Assembly (NCBI GenBank): GCA_963668595.1
Contig: OY764876.1
Span: 1,922,001-1,986,000 of the forward strand
Origin: GWE2-42-39 sp963668595
GTDB taxonomy: Bacteria; Bacteroidota; Bacteroidia; Bacteroidales; Prolixibacteraceae
Length of the DNA stretch: 64,000 nucleotides
Direction: 5' to 3'
Shown here: in pieces, positions 60,482 to 64,000 of the stretch
How positions within the stretch are numbered: the first letter of the stretch is position 1
Layout of the letters: the number at the start of each line of letters is the position of its first letter
The notes under the pieces: model-generated
What the model saw: only the letters and a program-made list of their open reading frames with translations
Told to the model about the DNA's origin: nothing
Database searches by the model: none
Position numbers and translations under genes: made by a program

Positions 60482-62368
60482 ATGAATAAAACGATTATAA
60501 TTCTATTTATCATCATCGTATCCGGGTTTTATTCCTGTTCAGAATATCTGGATCAGATTCCTGATGAAACATTAAAAGAGAAAAATCTGTTCGAATCAAA
60601 AGATGATGCCGTAAAAGTATTAACACAGGCGTACTCCTATCATGCAAACCCTCTTGATTTTACGGATAATATTGGCTTAGCCGCTGATGAAGCAGATTAC
60701 AACTGGAGTAATTTTGCTCCGAACTATAAGGACAATGGAGCATATTCTGCTTCCAGTCCGATTTACAATCGTTGGGGCGGCACTTATCAGAGTATCCGTA
60801 CTGCACTTTATTTTCTCTCGCGTATAGACGAGTGTAAAGATGAAAAACTAAGCGAACAGGAGAAAACCTGGTGGAAAGGTGAAGCCGAATTTTTAGTTGC
60901 CTACTATTATTTCCAGCTTTTAACCAATTATGGTCCGGTTCCAATTATTGATAAAGTTTACTCCGAAACTGAAATGTTATCAATGTTAAAAGACGGAATC
61001 CCAAGAAATACCTTCGATGAAGTAGTAAAATATATTGAAGATATGTTGGAGAAGGCAAGTGAAAAACTGGATCCAATTTATTCGATTCCGGATAGGGCTG
61101 GTCGGGCAAATGCTACCGCTGCAAAATTTCTGCGCTCTCGTTTGGCTCTTTATGCTGCCAGTCCGCTGTACAATGGGATACAAATCCCGGGAGGGAAAAA
61201 ACTTTCTTCTGAATTAATGATTAAAGATAATAGCGGAAAGAATTTACTAAACGAGTCGTTTGATGCAGAAAAATGGAACATTGCAATGACTCTTACAGAA
61301 GAGGCAATAAATTTTGCTGACCAAAATTATGCATTAATGACGGAAGGCATCGCCACCGGGAAAGATCAGGGGCTGTACCAGTACAAACGAATCTTCACTT
61401 ATCCGCGAGGAGGCGAGCCTAGCAAAGAGAATATCTTTTATAAGCAAAATTTTAGTACCGAAAACTTTAATACACATGCTTTGCCTATTAGCTGGTCAAG
61501 ATATACCGGTATCTGTCCTACCATAGAGCATGTTAATGAGTACTTTATGGCCAATGGATTGCTCCCGGAAGATGATAAAGCTTATCTTGAAGCAACCGGT
61601 TTTGAGGTTTATAAAAAAGATGGATTTAACATCAATTTATATAAAAAATTTAAGAAACGGGATCCCCGCTTTTATTCCAATATACTTTTCCCAGAGCAAT
61701 ATTCGTATGCGATGCTTGACGGAACAACCGAAAAGTATGATGCCAAATGGGCTGGCGACACAGATAATAAAATCATGTATTTCCGCCCATATTTCTCCGA
61801 TCAGGATGGATTTAAAACTAAACCTGGACGCGACTATTGCACAACCGGTTTTTTGTGTATCAAATACATGCCAGTTACCGGAAGTAAATCAAACCAGGGC
61901 GATAACGCTGTGAATATATTTCGTTATACCGAACTGTTACTTAATTATATTGAAGCAGCAACCGAGTACGCATTATCGAAAGGACAAGATCCGGTTACGA
62001 CTTATCCGAAAATTAAAATTTATTGGGATCAAATTCGTAGCAGAGTCGGAATACCTTCTGTCTTTTCTGCCTATCAAGATGCAGGAATTGCTCTTACTGG
62101 TGAAAAGATCAGGACTTTGGTTCAGCGAGAAAGAGAAATTGAACTGGCATTCGAAGGGCATCGTTACTTTGATAACCGCCGTTGGCTAATTGCAGAACGT
62201 GAAGGTGGAGCAAAACACGGATTCAACATCCAGAAAGATGGAAATGATTTCTGGGATCCGACCTATGTATTTGAAACCAGATATTGGGATAACAAAATGT
62301 ATTTTAATGCAATTCCTCAAGTGGAAATCAATAAAAACACTGCTCTATCCCAAAACCCCGGATGGTAA
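60482..62368 (+). CDS. SusD/RagB-family surface glycan-binding lipoprotein
   Basis: 628 residues with a lipoprotein signal (lipobox near GFYSC, Cys19). The TPR-rich helical SusD fold is indicated by LTQAYSYHANPLDF, the WWKGEAEFLVAYYYFQLLTNYGPVP helix and the C-terminal LVQREREIELAFEGHRYFDNRRW signature. It forms the hinged lid on the SusC partner encoded 10 bases upstream. It is longer than many SusD proteins, but the core is intact. Confidence 0.95.
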   Translation: MNKTIIILFIIIVSGFYSCSEYLDQIPDETLKEKNLFESKDDAVKVLTQAYSYHANPLDFTDNIGLAADEADYNWSNFAPNYKDNGAYSASSPIYNRWGGTYQSIRTALYFLSRIDECKDEKLSEQEKTWWKGEAEFLVAYYYFQLLTNYGPVPIIDKVYSETEMLSMLKDGIPRNTFDEVVKYIEDMLEKASEKLDPIYSIPDRAGRANATAAKFLRSRLALYAASPLYNGIQIPGGKKLSSELMIKDNSGKNLLNESFDAEKWNIAMTLTEEAINFADQNYALMTEGIATGKDQGLYQYKRIFTYPRGGEPSKENIFYKQNFSTENFNTHALPISWSRYTGICPTIEHVNEYFMANGLLPEDDKAYLEATGFEVYKKDGFNINLYKKFKKRDPRFYSNILFPEQYSYAMLDGTTEKYDAKWAGDTDNKIMYFRPYFSDQDGFKTKPGRDYCTTGFLCIKYMPVTGSKSNQGDNAVNIFRYTELLLNYIEAATEYALSKGQDPVTTYPKIKIYWDQIRSRVGIPSVFSAYQDAGIALTGEKIRTLVQREREIELAFEGHRYFDNRRWLIAEREGGAKHGFNIQKDGNDFWDPTYVFETRYWDNKMYFNAIPQVEINKNTALSQNPGW

Positions 62369-62389
62369 TCATTTATAAAATAGTTAATT

Positions 62390-63481
62390 ATGAAGTCAAA
62401 TAAAATATTATATTTTGCATCTCTGGTGATTTTTAGTGCAATATTTTTCACCGGATGTGAGAAAGAAGAAGGAGATGTAACACCTCCTGGAACAATTGAA
62501 AATATTGTTGTGACTCCGGATTTTGGTGGCTTTATTGTTTCGTGGCAAAATCCGACAGATGCTGACTTTTATTATGTCGATCTGACTTTTACCGATGCAA
62601 AAGGAGAGCAATGGAGTAAGAAAATAAGTAGTTATGCAAATACGGCTAAAATAGCCGGATTAACGGAAGAAAAGGAATATCAGTTAGATTTTGTTTGTTT
62701 TGATAAATCAGGAAATGCATCGAATAAACAAACAGTAAAGAGCATATGCAAAACACCTCCATTTGCATTAGTCGCAAAAACACTGGTGGTTAAACCCGAT
62801 TTTGGCGGAATCAATGTAAAATGGAATAATATCAGTGGAAAATCAGTTTCAGTTCAGGTTGCTTATAAAGATAACAGTGGAGCGAAACAAACACAAACCG
62901 CTGTTTCAAGTCAATCTTCTGACATACTGTTTTTGTCCGGATTACAAAGCAAAAGCCAGGTGTTTTCGATTATTGTAGCCGATTCACTGGGTAATAAGGG
63001 TGAAGCTAGCCAATTTGAATTAACTCCGCTGGCTGAAAGTAAAATATCGAAAGCCAATTGGAGTGTTGTCAGTTTTTCTTCAGAAGAAGCTTATGGCGAA
63101 GGAGAATCCAATGGAAGGGTCATTCATGCAATTGACGATAATATCAACTCGTTTTGGCATTCGCAATGGGCCGAAGCTTCTCCGGTATATCCTCACTGGT
63201 TTGTGATTGACATGAATGCAACAGTTACGATCAGTCGTTTTGAATGTTATCGCAGACAAGGTTCTTCATCCGGCCCAGATAAAATTAAATTTTACGGAAG
63301 CATGGATGGAAACACTTGGACTGATTTTGGTGAGTTTGCCTTCAACCGAACCATCAATGCAGCTCAAAATTATCGTATTCCTTCTAATCCTGAAGTACGC
63401 TTCTTTAAATTTGAAGCGACTGCTGGCCCAAATACGTATGCCCACATGGGTGAAATTAATGTGTATGGTTCTTCCAAATAA
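62390..63481 (+). CDS. Surface lipoprotein with fibronectin-like and discoidin (F5/8C) domains
   Basis: 363 residues with a lipobox at FFTGC. Two FN3-like domains (about 35-120 and 125-215; VTPDFGGFIVSW and VKPDFGGINVKW) resemble the DUF4959/DUF5126 pair found next to SusD, followed by an F5/8 type C (discoidin) domain (about 220-363) with NSFWHSQW and IKFYGSMDGNTW. This is a typical accessory surface glycan-binding protein. It follows susD by 21 bases. A long hairpin follows its stop codon. Confidence 0.88.
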   Translation: MKSNKILYFASLVIFSAIFFTGCEKEEGDVTPPGTIENIVVTPDFGGFIVSWQNPTDADFYYVDLTFTDAKGEQWSKKISSYANTAKIAGLTEEKEYQLDFVCFDKSGNASNKQTVKSICKTPPFALVAKTLVVKPDFGGINVKWNNISGKSVSVQVAYKDNSGAKQTQTAVSSQSSDILFLSGLQSKSQVFSIIVADSLGNKGEASQFELTPLAESKISKANWSVVSFSSEEAYGEGESNGRVIHAIDDNINSFWHSQWAEASPVYPHWFVIDMNATVTISRFECYRRQGSSSGPDKIKFYGSMDGNTWTDFGEFAFNRTINAAQNYRIPSNPEVRFFKFEATAGPNTYAHMGEINVYGSSK

Positions 63482-63491
63482 TAATTAACAA

Positions 63492-63598
63492 AAAAGGTTG
63501 TATCCGGCATTCAACGAGAATTTCTTATTTCGCAGCATGTGAGTTCAACAAACATTTTCGGATAGAAATCTCTGTGTAATATCTGGATACAACCTTTT
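63492..63598. other. Long-stem, large-loop hairpin between lipoprotein genes
   Basis: AAAAGGTTGTATCC (63492-63505) is perfectly complementary to GGATACAACCTTTT (63585-63598), 14 bp with a 79-base interior that itself can form a second stem (63516-63525 with 63564-63572, one bulge). The element lies wholly in the 129-base gap and ends 12 bases before the next ATG. It could be an attenuator/terminator with an A tract and a T tract, a structured RNA, or a small inverted-repeat element. Confidence 0.7.
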
Positions 63599-63610
63599 AA
63601 TCCACAACTT

Positions 63611-64000
63611 ATGTCATTCAGTAAACTTATACCTACCCTTTGCCTTATTTTGTACTTCGGATGTTCTTGCAAAGGCGGAATAGAAGAAATAACCCCCATT
63701 TTAGAAGTAGCAGAGCAAGACCAAAATATCAGCTTTCTTGCAGAGCAATCATCCCGCACAATTAGTATTTCAACCACAACAGAGAATTTTTCGGCTCAAA
63801 GTAATGTTCCCTGGTGCCTTACCGAAGTAAATATTCCAAATAAAAAAATTCAGATATTAGTGCAGGAGAATAGCGAATTAGATATACGTAATGCGATTGT
63901 CGAAATTAAAGCAGGCTCACTGTCAAAAAGTATTAAAATTACACAGATGGGGCGAAAGCCTGAAATTCTGATAAAAAAGAAAAACTTTTCTCTTGACTTT
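63611..64000 (+). CDS. BACON-domain lipoprotein (3' end outside window)
   Basis: 130 residues are visible to the window edge with no stop. A hydrophobic start with Cys18/Cys20 (LYFGCSC) suggests a lipoprotein signal, though the lipobox is weak. Residues about 33-115 look like a BACON domain (ISFLAEQSSRTISIST ... SNVPWCLTEV ... SLSKSIKITQMG), a carbohydrate-binding module that often precedes other modules or catalytic domains in these loci. What follows lies outside, so the function cannot be given. It appears to be a further member of the fecR-susC-susD operon. Confidence 0.75.
   Translation, partial: MSFSKLIPTLCLILYFGCSCKGGIEEITPILEVAEQDQNISFLAEQSSRTISISTTTENFSAQSNVPWCLTEVNIPNKKIQILVQENSELDIRNAIVEIKAGSLSKSIKITQMGRKPEILIKKKNFSLDF

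Noticed and set aside
63511..63777. Minus-strand ORF across the large hairpin
   Set aside because: It overlaps the BACON lipoprotein gene in antisense and contains no recognisable feature.

Overview
The window is chromosomal DNA from a member of the Bacteroidota. The evidence is a SusC/SusD pair behind a FecR-type anti-sigma gene, promoter -7 elements of the form TAnnTTTG, an 11-subunit Nuo operon, an L17 with a long acidic tail, and zinc-free (C-minus) S14 and L36. Gene content and gene order fit the Marinilabiliales/Prolixibacteraceae area best, but that rank is only an inference.

Layout. 1-11383: housekeeping genes. A BatA-type membrane protein (cut by the window edge) meets a TPR histidine kinase tail to tail. 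Then come ornithine aminotransferase, a small Tudor-like conserved protein, a secreted esterase, a Nudix/aminopeptidase P pair, EttA, and a stand-alone receiver protein. 11405-28700 (minus strand): one very long str-S10-spc-alpha ribosomal cluster, read rpsL to rplQ, 32 genes including fusA, secY, infA and rpoA. It starts at tandem TAnnTTTG promoters and ends at a strong hairpin terminator. There is no map gene between secY and infA and no tuf. 28900-39316 (plus strand): the divergent nuo operon, nuoABCDHIJKLMN, without nuoEFG, followed by a small conserved protein.

39317-40349 is an AT-rich patch holding two small, apparently paralogous membrane proteins on the minus strand. A 14-base direct repeat brackets one of them. 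40350-47495 is a membrane and secretion neighbourhood: a HlyD-type adaptor with a C39-peptidase ABC exporter (bacteriocin/peptide type), a CPBP protease, a small membrane protein, a Ste24-like M48 protease and a second CPBP protease. No double-glycine precursor peptide was found near the exporter.

47615-54380 (minus strand) is a sugar-nucleotide cluster for surface glycan: UDP-glucose dehydrogenase, UDP-glucuronate decarboxylase, rfbA, rfbC, rfbD and a phosphohexomutase. It is interrupted by a 316-base gap with several hairpins and lacks rfbB. 54625-64000 (plus strand) carries a Ycf48-like lipoprotein and then the start of a polysaccharide-utilisation-type locus: fecR without a neighbouring ECF sigma gene, an STN-bearing susC, susD, a discoidin-domain lipoprotein, and the beginning of a BACON-domain lipoprotein that runs off the window. 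No degradative enzyme is visible, so the substrate cannot be named.

No tRNA, rRNA, CRISPR array, prophage or insertion sequence was recognised. The least explained features are the small membrane-protein cassette at 39.3-40.3 kb, the orphan peptide exporter with its protease neighbours, the structured gap in the rfb cluster, and the hairpins at the fecR/susC and discoidin/BACON junctions.
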